Shown here piece by piece: positions 1 to 8,680 of a DNA stretch of 64,000 nucleotides (the first letter of the stretch is position 1; each line of letters begins with the position of its first letter). The position numbers were made by a program, and so were the translations under genes. Origin of the DNA: Acidobacteriota bacterium (GTDB taxonomy: Bacteria > Acidobacteriota > Terriglobia > Terriglobales > Acidobacteriaceae); NCBI GenBank assembly GCA_023410055.1, contig JAEYQK010000055.1, positions 28,416 to 92,415 on the forward strand, given 5' to 3'. A model generated the notes under the pieces. That model saw only the letters and a list, made by a program, of their open reading frames with translations. It was not told the origin of the DNA and did not search any database.

Positions 1-355
1 CGTCAGCGAGGCGGATACCTTCCTGTGCGCGCGAATCGACGTCCTTGATCATCTTCGTGTTGCTGGCGGTGAGTTCATCGAGTTCGTTCACGCGATTGCG
101 GATCGGTCCCATCTGGCGCTGAACATACTTCTTGCGGGCGAACGGATTCAGATGGCCCCAGAAGCCTTCATGCGTTTCTTGCTGTAAAGGCTGACGCGCG
201 GACATGCTCTGGTCAGACGTGCTCTGGGTGGCGGTCTGCGCCGAGGTTTGCGCCTGCGGGGCAGGCTGTGTGTTCTGGTCGTTTGTGGTTTGCGCGGCGA
301 CCGGAGCCGCAAGTGCGGCGGCCAAGGCCAGTGCCATCCAAGTGCTTTGCTTCAT
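1..355 (-). CDS. OmpA-like secreted protein, N-terminal part (runs off window)
   Basis: Open from an ATG at 355 to the window edge, 118 residues visible. A GGAGG lies 10 bases upstream of the ATG. The product starts with a signal peptide (MKQSTWMALALAAALA, cleavage near AQTT), then a Gln/Thr/Ser-rich linker, then a conserved-looking stretch GFWGHLNPFARKKYVQRQ followed by a heptad-like helix (RVNELDELTASNTKMIKDVD). This arrangement is familiar to me from acidobacterial outer-membrane/periplasmic proteins with a C-terminal OmpA peptidoglycan-binding domain; that domain would lie beyond the window, so the family call is inference. Transcribed away from the M20 peptidase gene. Confidence 0.7.
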   Translation of the reverse strand, partial: MKQSTWMALALAAALAAPVAAQTTNDQNTQPAPQAQTSAQTATQSTSDQSMSARQPLQQETHEGFWGHLNPFARKKYVQRQMGPIRNRVNELDELTASNTKMIKDVDSRAQEGIRLAD

Positions 356-725
356 CTCGAAAAACCTCCGAATAATGAGGGACCTCGGAGAGACCACGTC
401 ACCTGCTCTGGACGGTGGTAACCCGTGTTGTAGTGCGACCCACTGATTGGCGAAGTCGGAAGATGCTGTTTGCGGCAACTGCCTACTTCGCTCTACGCCA
501 GAGTTGTTATCAGGTCGATTGCCAAACTGGAGGCCCACATCGCGCCCCTAAGTCGTTGATTTGCATGGATGAGAAATCACGAGGCAAGACTTTGCCGAGT
601 AGAAAGGCGCGGCAGAGAGTAATTTTGACTGAAACAACGCACAGAACATGCGGCCCTCACCACTGGAAGTTGAACGGGTGCATCTTAGCTCGAAAGCGTC
701 CACGCTTTTAGTCTGGGGTGGAACG
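356..725. other. Divergent intergenic region, no gene recognised
   Basis: About 370 bases between two diverging secreted-protein genes. It should hold both promoters. A TTGACT hexamer at 624-629 could be a -35 element for the rightward gene, but I see no convincing -10 partner. Short open frames here overlap each other on both strands and have no family resemblance. Confidence 0.4.
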
Positions 726-2210
726 GTGAAGACTGCTTTTCTGGTAACCTGCCTGTTCTTTCTGTCCGCAACGTGCAACGTAGCTGGATTTGCCTCGAAG
801 AGTTCCGCGCCAGTACGCATCCAGGTTGTTGCGGATCGTCCCTTTGGAACCGAGTGGATTCCGGACCAGACTCTGAACCAGTACTCGGATCTTGCTGTCA
901 AATGGTTGCGAGACTATCTGAGAATCAACACGACAAATCCTCCCGGAAACGAACAGAAGAGCGCCGAATTCTTCAAGGCCCTATTCGATGCGGAGGGGAT
1001 CGAGAATCAACTGCTCGAGTTTGCACCAGGACGGGCCAATATCTGGGCGCATATGCCTTGTGCATTACCCTCCAAAGAATGCGGCAGGCCGATCATTCTC
1101 CTGAATCACATGGACGTGGTTACGGCCGAGGCATCGCACTGGCGGGTCCCTCCTTTTAGCGCCGCCATCGTAGGCGGCTCTATCTACGGGCGTGGCGCGC
1201 AGGACATGAAAAAGGAAGGCATCGTCCAGGCACTCGTGCTCGTGATGCTCAGCCGGGAACGCGTTCAGTTGAGTCGTGATGTGATCTTCCTCGCAACAGC
1301 CGATGAAGAAGTCGACAACGTGGGTAGTAAGTGGATCATTCAAAACAGGCGTGACCTGCTTCGTAACGCCGAATATCTGATTACGGAGGGCGGAGAGAAT
1401 AGTCTGGGTAACAGCGGAGTCGAGTATGTAGGCATAGACGTTGCGGAAAAGGCTCCCTTCTGGCTTCACGTTGTCGCGCACGGGCACGCCGGTCACGGTT
1501 CGCAGCCGTCGGATGATTCAGCCCCGGATAGGCTGATTGCAGCTTTGCAGAAGATCACCGATTTCAGGCCAGAGCTACGGCTCACACCGGTGGTCGAGGC
1601 GTACTTGCGAGCCATGGCTCCATTGCAGTCGCAAACGCGCGCGCAGCAGTTCTTGAACATTCGCTACATGTTGCAGGACCAGCAGACGAGAGAACAGTTC
1701 CGAGCCGACGGCTCGCTTGGTTACATGCTGCAAGACACGCTTGCAGTGACCATGCTTGGGGGAGCCTCTCAAACGAACGTCATTCCCGATGAAGCCTGGG
1801 CGAATGTCGACGTGCGACTGCTGCCGGGCAGCGATCCGCAACAGCTGTTGGATAATCTGCGCAAGGCAGTCAATGATCCAAACGTAACGATCGAGCCCCT
1901 CAAGGGATTCGTTCGCTCCAACGAATCGCCGACGAACACGGAGTTATGGGACACGATTCGAGCCGCCAGCAAGAGATACTTCGACAATGCACCCCTGGTT
2001 CCATTTTTGACCACCGGCTATACGGAGAGCCAGTTGTACCGGGAACTCGGCATTGTCTGCTACGGATTCAGCCCCTATCGGCAAAACATTGAAGAGAGCG
2101 GAACCGAGCACGGTGATAACGAACGCGTGCGCGTGGATGAAGTGCGGCAAGCACCGCGGGTGCTCTACGACGTTGTGGTCAGGATCGCCGGCGGAAGACC
2201 GAACTTCTGA
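726..2210 (+). CDS. M20 family metallopeptidase, secreted
   Basis: A 494-residue zinc-dependent peptidase of the M20 (ArgE/DapE/ACY1/CPG2) clan, expected to hydrolyse peptide or N-acyl amino acid bonds outside the cytoplasm. Visible family motifs: LLNHMDVV (His/Asp metal ligands near residues 128 and 130), GRGAQDMK (bridging Asp near 160), ATADEEV (catalytic Glu pair near 194), TEGGE, and HGSQPSDD in the dimerisation part. GTG 726 was chosen because it follows GGGGTGGAAC and opens directly into a signal peptide (VKTAFLVTCLFFLSATC); an upstream ATG at 648 would put 26 polar residues in front of it. Exact substrate unknown. Confidence 0.88.
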   Translation: MKTAFLVTCLFFLSATCNVAGFASKSSAPVRIQVVADRPFGTEWIPDQTLNQYSDLAVKWLRDYLRINTTNPPGNEQKSAEFFKALFDAEGIENQLLEFAPGRANIWAHMPCALPSKECGRPIILLNHMDVVTAEASHWRVPPFSAAIVGGSIYGRGAQDMKKEGIVQALVLVMLSRERVQLSRDVIFLATADEEVDNVGSKWIIQNRRDLLRNAEYLITEGGENSLGNSGVEYVGIDVAEKAPFWLHVVAHGHAGHGSQPSDDSAPDRLIAALQKITDFRPELRLTPVVEAYLRAMAPLQSQTRAQQFLNIRYMLQDQQTREQFRADGSLGYMLQDTLAVTMLGGASQTNVIPDEAWANVDVRLLPGSDPQQLLDNLRKAVNDPNVTIEPLKGFVRSNESPTNTELWDTIRAASKRYFDNAPLVPFLTTGYTESQLYRELGIVCYGFSPYRQNIEESGTEHGDNERVRVDEVRQAPRVLYDVVVRIAGGRPNF

Positions 2211-2236
2211 GGGGCGAAAGATCTGGCCTTCGCCCC
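2211..2236. terminator. Hairpin between convergent genes
   Basis: Perfect 8-bp arms GGGGCGAA and TTCGCCCC around a 10-base loop sit immediately after the peptidase stop codon and 14 bases from the end of the convergent TPR gene. There is no T tract, so a bidirectional terminator is likely but not proven. Confidence 0.5.
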
Positions 2237-2250
2237 TGATTGCGTAGTGC

Positions 2251-3558
2251 CTAGTTCGTCGGTGTCTTGGGCACAACGTATTCGTCAAGGTATTGGCGCA
2301 GCTTGTCACGGTTCTTGTCGCGGTAAGCGGCGTAGTCCTGGGCGATGCCGGCATCGGCACGGTTGATCAGAATGTGCGGTTCGAGCATGCCCGAGTCGCT
2401 GAGTTTGAGAAGAAGAGCGATTCCGGGGTCAAGGTCCTTTGTTTTGAGTTTTCTCTTTTTCAAGTCTTCCTGAACTGCGGAGACAACGGCTCCAAGCGAA
2501 GAACTTTCTTCGACCAGAGTATGGCGATATTCCTTCTCATTTGGGAATCTCTGCTTGAAAACTCCGGCTTGCCAACCTCCACTCATCAATTGGTAGATTG
2601 ACCATGATGCCGTACCGTCTTTCTTATCGCTTCCAAGGTTCAGAGCGATGGGAATAGTGACCTTTCCGTCGCTGCCCTGAGTTGCTTCCGGACGCTTCGG
2701 CGCGTTAATGTTTGGAGCCATGAGCTGAACTTTGGCTGCATCAGCCCACTGTTTGAGTCCCACCCACGCCTGGCGCTCATAAGGTTCGGCGACGACAGCG
2801 TCAATAAATCTGGACCGAGCCTCATCCAGCTTGCCCATGCGTACGAGCGCATCTCCCCAGTAGCGATAGGCCGTTTCGGTGTTTGGATCCAGCTGGGTTG
2901 CGCGCGAGAACCACTCGCATGCACTGCCGTATTGCTTGTCGGCAAAATAGGAATCACCAATGAAAAGAACGGCTCGATAGAGATTGGGGTCAAGCAGCAT
3001 TGCGCGCGTGTAGGACTTGATCGCCGCTTTGTAATCGCCACGGGCGAACATTCGCTCGCCTTCCTGCATGGCGTCATTGACTTCTTTCTGATTGGAGAAA
3101 ACCTTGTCAGTACCACCATCAGCCGGGATGACCCTCAAGTAGTAAAGGAGTAAATCATCTTCGATACCCTGCTGCTGAACTTTGGCCAGGAGCGAGCGTC
3201 CCCTGGCACGCTGTTGTTTGCGCAACTGCGGGTCTTTGAGTTCGGTTTCGCTGTTAATCAGCGAGACTCCTAGACTCTCCAGAACGACCGGGTTCTCGGG
3301 GTACTTTACCGCGAGCTTCTCAAGCATCGGGACAGCATCAACGTAGCGATGCTGCGCATAAACGGCCATTGCATCTGCATACTCGCCGTCTTTCTGCTTC
3401 AGCTGCTCATGAACACGGGCGGCCTCCGCAGATTTCTCCTCGGAAGGTGCGGACGTAGATTGCGTCCCAGCAGTCTGGGGCTGTGGCGGGGACTGAGCAA
3501 AAAGGCAGCAGTAGGCTAGACAGATGATCAACAAGAGACAGCTGCGAATAAATCCCAT
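2251..3558 (-). CDS. Secreted tetratricopeptide-repeat protein
   Basis: 435 residues. ATG 3558 is preceded by GGGAGGT at good spacing and opens into a signal peptide (MGFIRSCLLLIICLAYCCLFAQ); a longer in-frame start at 3651 has no such support. After a Gln/Thr/Ser-rich linker come TPR units: one near residues 75-110 (YAQHRYVDAVPMLEKL), and a clear run near 180-285 (FARGDYKAAIKSYTRAMLLD, YGSACEWFSRATQLDP, MGKLDEARSRFIDAVVAEP). The C-terminal 130 residues are not TPR and I do not recognise them. Probably a periplasmic or outer-membrane scaffold; partner unknown. Confidence 0.8.
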   Translation of the reverse strand: MGFIRSCLLLIICLAYCCLFAQSPPQPQTAGTQSTSAPSEEKSAEAARVHEQLKQKDGEYADAMAVYAQHRYVDAVPMLEKLAVKYPENPVVLESLGVSLINSETELKDPQLRKQQRARGRSLLAKVQQQGIEDDLLLYYLRVIPADGGTDKVFSNQKEVNDAMQEGERMFARGDYKAAIKSYTRAMLLDPNLYRAVLFIGDSYFADKQYGSACEWFSRATQLDPNTETAYRYWGDALVRMGKLDEARSRFIDAVVAEPYERQAWVGLKQWADAAKVQLMAPNINAPKRPEATQGSDGKVTIPIALNLGSDKKDGTASWSIYQLMSGGWQAGVFKQRFPNEKEYRHTLVEESSSLGAVVSAVQEDLKKRKLKTKDLDPGIALLLKLSDSGMLEPHILINRADAGIAQDYAAYRDKNRDKLRQYLDEYVVPKTPTN

Positions 3559-3749
3559 GGGGGTCTGACCTCCCGGACAAAATAGCTGTTCTGCTTTAAT
3601 TGACACCGAAACGCGCCTGAAAGAGTAGCAGAGTGGGACAGAACGGGCCATCTTTTTGAAGTCGCTGGAGACAGCGGATGAGACTCCCGAATTTAAGGCA
3701 TCTTCCGCTCACCTTAGTTGCTCGAATAATGGAACGTCCGGGAGGGCCC

Positions 3750-4628
3750 ATGCGTGCTGCCATAATGATTGCAGCTACATGCCTGATTACGATTGGCGCA
3801 TGTGCGATAGAAGGTAAACAGGTTTCGTATCGGAGCGGTGACGACACGGTCAACGCAATGCTTTACTCGCCAAAGGGCAGTGGGCCATTTCCGGCGCTCG
3901 TGGTTGTACACGAGTGGTGGGGACTCAACGATTGGGTCAAAGAGCAGGCCGCCAAGCTGGCCGACCAGGGATACGAAACGCTTGCAATCGATCTTTATCG
4001 GGGCAAAGTAGCGTCTGATGCGGGTGAAGCGCACGAACTGATGCGCGGCGTCCCTGAAGACCGCGCTAAGCGCGACCTGGCTGCTTCTTTCGACTACCTG
4101 AAGTCGCGCAAAGACGTCGATCCCAAGCGCATCGGCGTCATCGGCTGGTGCATGGGCGGAGGCTACGCTTTGGACATGGCGCTGACTCAGCCTACCCTGG
4201 CGGCAGCGGTGATCAATTACGGACATCTGGCGACCGACCCGGCAGAATTGAAGAAGATTAAGGCGCCGATGCTTGGCATCTTCGGGGGACAGGACCGCGG
4301 CATCCCTGTCGACGACGTGCACAAGTTCGAACAGCAGCTAAAGAAGCTGGGCAAGAAGATCGACGTTGTCGTTTACCCGGACGCTGGTCACGCCTTCGAG
4401 AACCCAAACAACAAGGACGGGTATCGGGAGGCCGATGCTACGAATGCTTGGCAGACCACTCTCAAGTTCTTGAATACGAATCTGAAGAACGGCTCCAAGG
4501 CGAGCACGAAGCGTCCCACTGTGAAGAAGGACACCGATGATGACGACAGTGGTGATATCGAAGTAGACGACAGAAGAGTTCCCACTTTGACCACATGGGC
4601 AATTGATCCGCTTCGCCAACCGGCGTAG
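3750..4628 (+). CDS. Dienelactone hydrolase family protein, exported
   Basis: 292 residues with an alpha/beta-hydrolase fold. Motifs of the dienelactone hydrolase family: VVHEWWGLNDW after the first strand, nucleophile elbow GWCMGGGYA (catalytic Cys, typical of DLH rather than Ser), FGGQDRGIP (Asp) and DAGHAFENP (His). ATG 3750 follows GGGAGGGCCC; earlier in-frame ATGs at 3678 and 3729 lack a ribosome site. The N-terminus MRAAIMIAATCLITIGAC is a signal peptide with a possible lipobox (IGAC). The C-terminal 50 residues are Lys/Asp-rich (KKDTDDDDSGD) and outside the fold. The substrate is not deducible. Confidence 0.85.
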   Translation: MRAAIMIAATCLITIGACAIEGKQVSYRSGDDTVNAMLYSPKGSGPFPALVVVHEWWGLNDWVKEQAAKLADQGYETLAIDLYRGKVASDAGEAHELMRGVPEDRAKRDLAASFDYLKSRKDVDPKRIGVIGWCMGGGYALDMALTQPTLAAAVINYGHLATDPAELKKIKAPMLGIFGGQDRGIPVDDVHKFEQQLKKLGKKIDVVVYPDAGHAFENPNNKDGYREADATNAWQTTLKFLNTNLKNGSKASTKRPTVKKDTDDDDSGDIEVDDRRVPTLTTWAIDPLRQPA

Positions 4629-4721
4629 TAGCACCCAAACGCGCTAGGCCCCACGTTACTCCGTGTGCAAGACTGCGCTCGCGTCCGTGCATCAGCAGCT
4701 CAGAGATGACAAACTTTGTGC

Positions 4722-4750
4722 TTGCAAGGACGTTCTACTCTGGTTACTAT
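4722..4750 (+). promoter_or_regulatory. Candidate sigma-70 promoter of XRE gene
   Basis: TTGCAA (4722-4727), 17-base spacer, TACTAT (4745-4750). Four of six consensus bases in each box. It lies inside a longer in-frame extension of the following gene, which argues for the shorter start at 4793. Confidence 0.45.
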
Positions 4751-4792
4751 GCAATTACCCCCGGAGATAATTTATTTAGCGGTTTTCCCTAC

Positions 4793-5149
4793 ATGAATAT
4801 CGGCGAAACCATACGTAACTTCCGTCTGCAGAAAGGCATGTCGCAAGGCGACATCGAGAAGCGCACTGGCCTGTTGCGCTGTTACCTGTCACGCGTCGAG
4901 AACGGTCACACAATCCCGTCTCTGGATACCTTGGCAAAGATCGCTTCCGCGATGGACGTTCCGCTGGCGAACTTCTTTAGCGAAAATGGAAGCAATGGCG
5001 ACGGGAACAAGGCCATTCCCCAGTTGAGCGAAGACGAAGTCCGTTTCCTGACCCAGATTCGCCGCTACTCCTCCGGGCTGAACGACAGTGATCGCAAGCT
5101 TGTACTGGCGATGGTCAAGAAGATGTCCGCCACGGCGGGCAGAGCCTAG
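4793..5149 (+). CDS. XRE-family helix-turn-helix regulator
   Basis: 118 residues. Residues 1-65 form a lambda-repressor-like HTH: IGETIRNFRLQKGMSQGDIE, then the recognition region GLLRCYLSRVENGHTIPSL and LAKIASAMDVPLANFF. The remaining residues (SEDEVRFLTQIRRYSSGLND, VLAMVKKM) form a helical tail like that of small single-domain XRE regulators. The start at 4793 is preferred over 4706 because a promoter-like element lies between the two. Targets unknown; flanked by unrelated genes. Confidence 0.82.
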   Translation: MNIGETIRNFRLQKGMSQGDIEKRTGLLRCYLSRVENGHTIPSLDTLAKIASAMDVPLANFFSENGSNGDGNKAIPQLSEDEVRFLTQIRRYSSGLNDSDRKLVLAMVKKMSATAGRA

Positions 5150-5248
5150 GAACAGTTCTCAGTTGCGAGTAGTCAGTTTTCAGTCCAGAGGAGCGAAACA
5201 TGCTCCTCCTTTTCATTTCTGCGAATCACTTGAAGCCTGCTTGAGAGA

Positions 5249-5395
5249 CTACTCGAACCAGTCGCTGCGGTAAGCAATCCACCAACTGAAAAACACGATC
5301 GGGAAAGTCGCGGCCAGCGCCCACCAGAGTGGGAGCGTCACATCGGCCAGAAGGCTGAGCAAGATGAACGCGCCCCAGAATATCTTCCTTTGCAT
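5249..5395 (-). CDS. 48-residue membrane protein
   Basis: ATG 5395 to TAG 5249. The product starts MQRKIFWGAFILLSLLADV, followed by PLWWALAATFPIVFFSWW and a polar end AYRSDWFE. Two hydrophobic segments with aromatic residues at the ends suggest two membrane helices or a hairpin. It sits directly upstream of, and on the same strand as nothing else between XRE and the response regulator. The composition is far from random and the frame is closed at both ends, so I regard it as a real small gene. Function unknown. Confidence 0.55.
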   Translation of the reverse strand: MQRKIFWGAFILLSLLADVTLPLWWALAATFPIVFFSWWIAYRSDWFE

Positions 5396-5420
5396 AGCCG
5401 AATTCTATACGGCTGCCCCA

Positions 5421-6083
5421 CTAGGCTGCACGGCTAAGTTCCGTGACGGCTAGAACTGCCAGTTCAAGGCGGTCGCGCGTGCCCGTCTTGCTGAAGATGC
5501 TCTGCAAATGGCGCTTGACGGTGTTCTCGCTGATCTTGAGTTCGTTGGCGATGTCTTTGTTCTTCAACCCGCGAGCGACCTGAAACGCGATTTGGCGTTC
5601 GCGCTCGGAAAGCCGGGCCAAGGAGGTCGGTTCCGAGCGCGGCTCAGTAGCCATGGCGCTGACAACTTGATTGGCTATTTCGTTGGAGAATGCAAGATCC
5701 CCTGCTGCAACGGTACGTATGGCGTCGAAGAGTTTAGCCGGGTTATCAGCCTTAAGGACCAGCCCGCGGGCACCCAGTCTCACGACCTGAACGTAATCCG
5801 GTTGATTCTCTGATGCCGTTAATACGACGGCAGCAACCCGAACATCGGCTCGCTCTAAGGTGCGCAGGACGTCGAACCCATCGCTTTCCGGCATAAAAAG
5901 ATCCAGCACCAGGACGTCTGGTCGTTGTTGATTAACAAGCGCAACCGCCTGTGTTCCGTTCAGCGCTTTGCCGACAACCTCAAAATCCGGCTGTGAAGCC
6001 AGCAACATCGTCAGAGATTCGAGCAGCACTACATGGTCGTCGGCTATTACAATGCGAATCTTTTCGTGCCCGGGAGTGTCCAT
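5421..6083 (-). CDS. NarL/FixJ-type response regulator (LuxR HTH)
   Basis: 220 residues. Receiver domain about 1-125: acidic pair in VIADDH, phospho-acceptor Asp in VLVLDLFMPESDGFD, conserved Lys in VLKADNP. LuxR-type output domain about 150-215: LSERERQIAFQVARGLKNKD and ISENTVKRHLQSIFSKTGTR. ATG 6083 has AAAAGGA upstream at 9 bases; a TTG at 6110 is in frame but poor. No histidine kinase is adjacent, so the partner is elsewhere. Confidence 0.9.
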   Translation of the reverse strand: MDTPGHEKIRIVIADDHVVLLESLTMLLASQPDFEVVGKALNGTQAVALVNQQRPDVLVLDLFMPESDGFDVLRTLERADVRVAAVVLTASENQPDYVQVVRLGARGLVLKADNPAKLFDAIRTVAAGDLAFSNEIANQVVSAMATEPRSEPTSLARLSERERQIAFQVARGLKNKDIANELKISENTVKRHLQSIFSKTGTRDRLELAVLAVTELSRAA

Positions 6084-6300
6084 CGAAATGTCCTTTTCAG
6101 GCAAATCCAACTGCTCGCTTCCCGAAGTTGGGATGTTGCGAGAGAATCAGGGGTTGGAAGTCGCACCTGTAGAGTACGAGAGTAATGCTGCCGCTGGAGT
6201 GATTGGCCATTCGCTACTAACATCTAGCGCAGCAATTCTGTTATAGTCCGATTCTCCCTTCGTGTGTGACACTGACGCACGTTGGCTCTGCCGAGGAACT

Positions 6301-6912
6301 GTGACTGTCGACGACGAACTGAATCAGTTTGACGATTGTTTGCGACGCCTCAAGGTCGAGTACGACGTGTACTTCGGCGGGGGCAAAAAGCCTGCCCAGG
6401 ACCTGGAATGGCGCGTTCAGTCGTTGCTCAAGAAATACTCCGATTCGCAGAAGCTTAATTTTCAGCAGCGCTTTAAGTACAACTCGATCGCTCAACGTTT
6501 TGCGGTCATGAACGAGCTCTGGCGCCAAAAGGCACGAATCAAGGAAGAGGGCTATCGGCGTCCGCAGGACGCACTTTTGGCAATTCAGGGCATCCGAACC
6601 CAGGAAGAGCATGAAGCCGCAGCTCAGTTGAGCGCGCACAAGAAGAGAGCAGAGAATTCGCCCCCGCTGCCGTACGTCGTCGAGTGCTCCAGTCCAGCTG
6701 CGGAGCGTGAAAAGATCCAGGCGCTTTTCGAAGCGTTGCTGGCTGCCAAGAAGGCGGTTGGAGAACAGCCCCCGCCAGGCAAATTCGATTCCTTTGCCGA
6801 TTTCCTGGCCCGCAAGACCGAACAGATGCAGCGCGATCTGCGTTGTACTTCGGTCGAGTATCGCGTCGAGGTCAATGCTGGCCGGGCGGTGCTGAAGGCG
6901 AAAGCGAAGTGA
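6301..6912 (+). CDS. Conserved unknown, helical, MXAN_5187 C-terminal-like
   Basis: 203 residues, very charged and mostly helical (LRRLKVEYDVYFGGGKKPAQ, ELWRQKARIKEEG). GTG 6301 follows CCGAGGAACT; an ATG at 6262 would add 13 residues without a ribosome site. The pattern 'RLKVEYDvYFxGG...P..LEWRVQSLLKKYSD...NFQQRFKYN' resembles the C-terminal domain seen in Myxococcus MXAN_5187-like proteins and in many acidobacterial unknowns; this is recalled from memory, not searched. Probably cytoplasmic. No function assigned. Confidence 0.65.
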   Translation: MTVDDELNQFDDCLRRLKVEYDVYFGGGKKPAQDLEWRVQSLLKKYSDSQKLNFQQRFKYNSIAQRFAVMNELWRQKARIKEEGYRRPQDALLAIQGIRTQEEHEAAAQLSAHKKRAENSPPLPYVVECSSPAAEREKIQALFEALLAAKKAVGEQPPPGKFDSFADFLARKTEQMQRDLRCTSVEYRVEVNAGRAVLKAKAK

Positions 6913-6924
6913 TGTTTTTCTTCT

Positions 6925-7012
6925 CAGTCCCGCAGGGGCGTTAGTCAGCTAGCCGGGGGCGTAAGCCCCCGGTCGCAAGTAAACAATCTGCGAGTCCCAC
7001 AGGGACGGCAGA
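6925..7012. repeat. REP-like hairpin cluster (family A)
   Basis: Three hairpins in the 117 bases between convergent genes: TCCCGCAGGGG (about 6927), GCCGGGGGCGTAAGCCCCCGG (6952-6972 region) and GTCCCACAGGGAC (6994-7006). The layout matches the paired-hairpin repeats near 22000, 32400, 32900, 39950, 41100 and 59650. It probably also ends transcription of both neighbours. Confidence 0.7.
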
Positions 7013-7029
7013 GGTTGACCCTCCACAAC

Positions 7030-8613
7030 TCAGTGTCTGAAATGTCGGACTCCCGTAACCACCATGGCTAGTCCTAGTTCGTTGGCCGTGTCGATGACAA
7101 CCTGGTCACGGACCGAGCCGCCGGGCTGAATGATCGCCGTCGCACCCGCCTTCGCAATCACTTCCACGCCGTCGGGGAACGGGAAATAGGCGTCCGACGC
7201 AGCCACGCAGCCTTTCATCGGGAGCAGAGCCTTTTCGGCGCCGATTCTGGCCGAGTCCACGCGGCTCATCTGCCCGGCTCCCACTCCGATCCCGCGCCCG
7301 TCTTTTGCGTAAAGAATGGCATTGCTCTTTACGTGCTTGCAGATCTTCCAGGCAAATAGCAGGTCGCGCATCTCGTCTTGGGTCGGCTTGCGTTCGCTGA
7401 CGACCTTGACCTCGGCGGGATCGAGCCGGTGCAGATCGTTGTCCTGAACGAGGACGCCGCCGCTCACGGCCTTGATAACGTACTTCATCGGTTCGGGCAC
7501 GACTTCCAGCAAGCGCAGGTCTTTACGTTTAGCAAAGCGGTCACGCGCAGCCTGATCGAAGCTTGGAGCGATGATGCACTCGATGAAGAGCGCGACGCCA
7601 TTGTGGCGCAGACCGGCGATGGCTTCAGCCGTCGCTCCGTCAACCGGACGGTTCAGGGCAATCACGCCACCGAAAGCCGAAACCGGATCGCACTCGAAAG
7701 CGCGCTGGAATGCCTCGATCAGATTCGCGCCAACCGCGCTACCGCACGGATTCGTATGCTTGATGATTGCGCAGAAGGGCTCGTCGAATTCTGCGGCAAG
7801 GTCCCATGCGGCCTGAAGATCGACGATGTTGTTGTACGAAAGCTCCTTGCCCTGAAGCTGCTTTCCGTTCGCGACGCCGACACTGGTCCCGTCCGAATAG
7901 AGTGCGGCATTCTGGTGCGGATTCTCACCGTAGCGCAGGTCCTGCACCTTCTGATAGCGCAGGCGAAGTGTCTTCGGGAATGCTTGCGCACCCTGTCCTT
8001 CGGACAAGGGTGCGGTACCCGCGACGTCGATGCGTTCGAGCGTGGAAGCGATCGCGCTGTCGTATGCCGCAGTTGTAGCAAAGGCTCTTTTGGCGAGGCC
8101 CCACTTGGTGTTCAGCGACAGTTCGCCGCCGGACTGCTGCATCTCGCTGGCGATAGCATCGTAGTCGGCGGGCGAGGTCACAATGGCGACGTCCTGAAAA
8201 TTCTTTGCCGCCGAGCGGATCATCGACGGTCCACCGATGTCGATGTTTTCGATAATCTCCTGGAATTCGACCCCGGCCTTGGCGGCGGTCTTCTCGAAGG
8301 CATAGAGGTTCACGACCAACATATCGATCGGCTGGATGCCGTGTTCCTTGACGGCTGCGACGTGCGCCGGGTTGGAGCGCATGTGCAGGATTCCGCCGTG
8401 CACCTTCGGGTGAAGCGTCTTCACGCGGCCGTCGAGCATCTCGGGGAAGCCGGTCAGCTCAGAGATGTCCATGACCGCAATGCCGGAGTCGCGAAGCAGC
8501 TTGGCGGTGCCTCCGGTCGAAACCAGTTCCACGCCCATCGAGGCGAGCTTGCGGGCGAAATCGGTGAGTCCAGTCTTGTCGGTAACGCTTAGTAGGGCGC
8601 GTTGAATCTTCAT
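7030..8613 (-). CDS. purH: PurH, AICAR transformylase / IMP cyclohydrolase
   Basis: 527 residues, the usual length. The bifunctional enzyme performs the last two steps of purine synthesis. The N-terminal IMP cyclohydrolase/MGS-like domain (about 1-195) shows ALLSVTDKTGL, STGGTAKLL and DGRVKTLHPKVHGG. The C-terminal transformylase has LRYGENPHQ, CAIIKHTNPCG (catalytic Lys-His), DPVSAFGG and the terminal VVTGVRHFRH. The linker between domains carries an odd segment (APLSEGQGAQAFPKT) encoded by a hairpin repeat at 7988-8021. A TAAACT box six bases before the ATG suggests a leaderless message. Confidence 0.97.
   Translation of the reverse strand: MKIQRALLSVTDKTGLTDFARKLASMGVELVSTGGTAKLLRDSGIAVMDISELTGFPEMLDGRVKTLHPKVHGGILHMRSNPAHVAAVKEHGIQPIDMLVVNLYAFEKTAAKAGVEFQEIIENIDIGGPSMIRSAAKNFQDVAIVTSPADYDAIASEMQQSGGELSLNTKWGLAKRAFATTAAYDSAIASTLERIDVAGTAPLSEGQGAQAFPKTLRLRYQKVQDLRYGENPHQNAALYSDGTSVGVANGKQLQGKELSYNNIVDLQAAWDLAAEFDEPFCAIIKHTNPCGSAVGANLIEAFQRAFECDPVSAFGGVIALNRPVDGATAEAIAGLRHNGVALFIECIIAPSFDQAARDRFAKRKDLRLLEVVPEPMKYVIKAVSGGVLVQDNDLHRLDPAEVKVVSERKPTQDEMRDLLFAWKICKHVKSNAILYAKDGRGIGVGAGQMSRVDSARIGAEKALLPMKGCVAASDAYFPFPDGVEVIAKAGATAIIQPGGSVRDQVVIDTANELGLAMVVTGVRHFRH
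7988..8021. repeat. Hairpin repeat (family F) inside purH
   Basis: GCACCCTGTCCTTCGG then ACAAGGGTGCGGTACCCG: a stem-loop followed by a short conserved tail. Related copies with the same tail (GGGTGCGGCACCC) lie at 43371-43404 in rnr and in spacers at 53536-53570 and 55433-55470. In frame with purH. Confidence 0.65.
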
Positions 8614-8680
8614 ACATCCAGTTTACAACGCAAATATGTCGTGGCCAGAGAGTTACGACTTTGGAAAACGAGCCGTGCTT

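Noticed and set aside
7378..8592. Long open frame antisense to purH
   Set aside because: It is an artefact of GC-rich codon bias opposite a well-supported gene; no family motif and no ribosome site.
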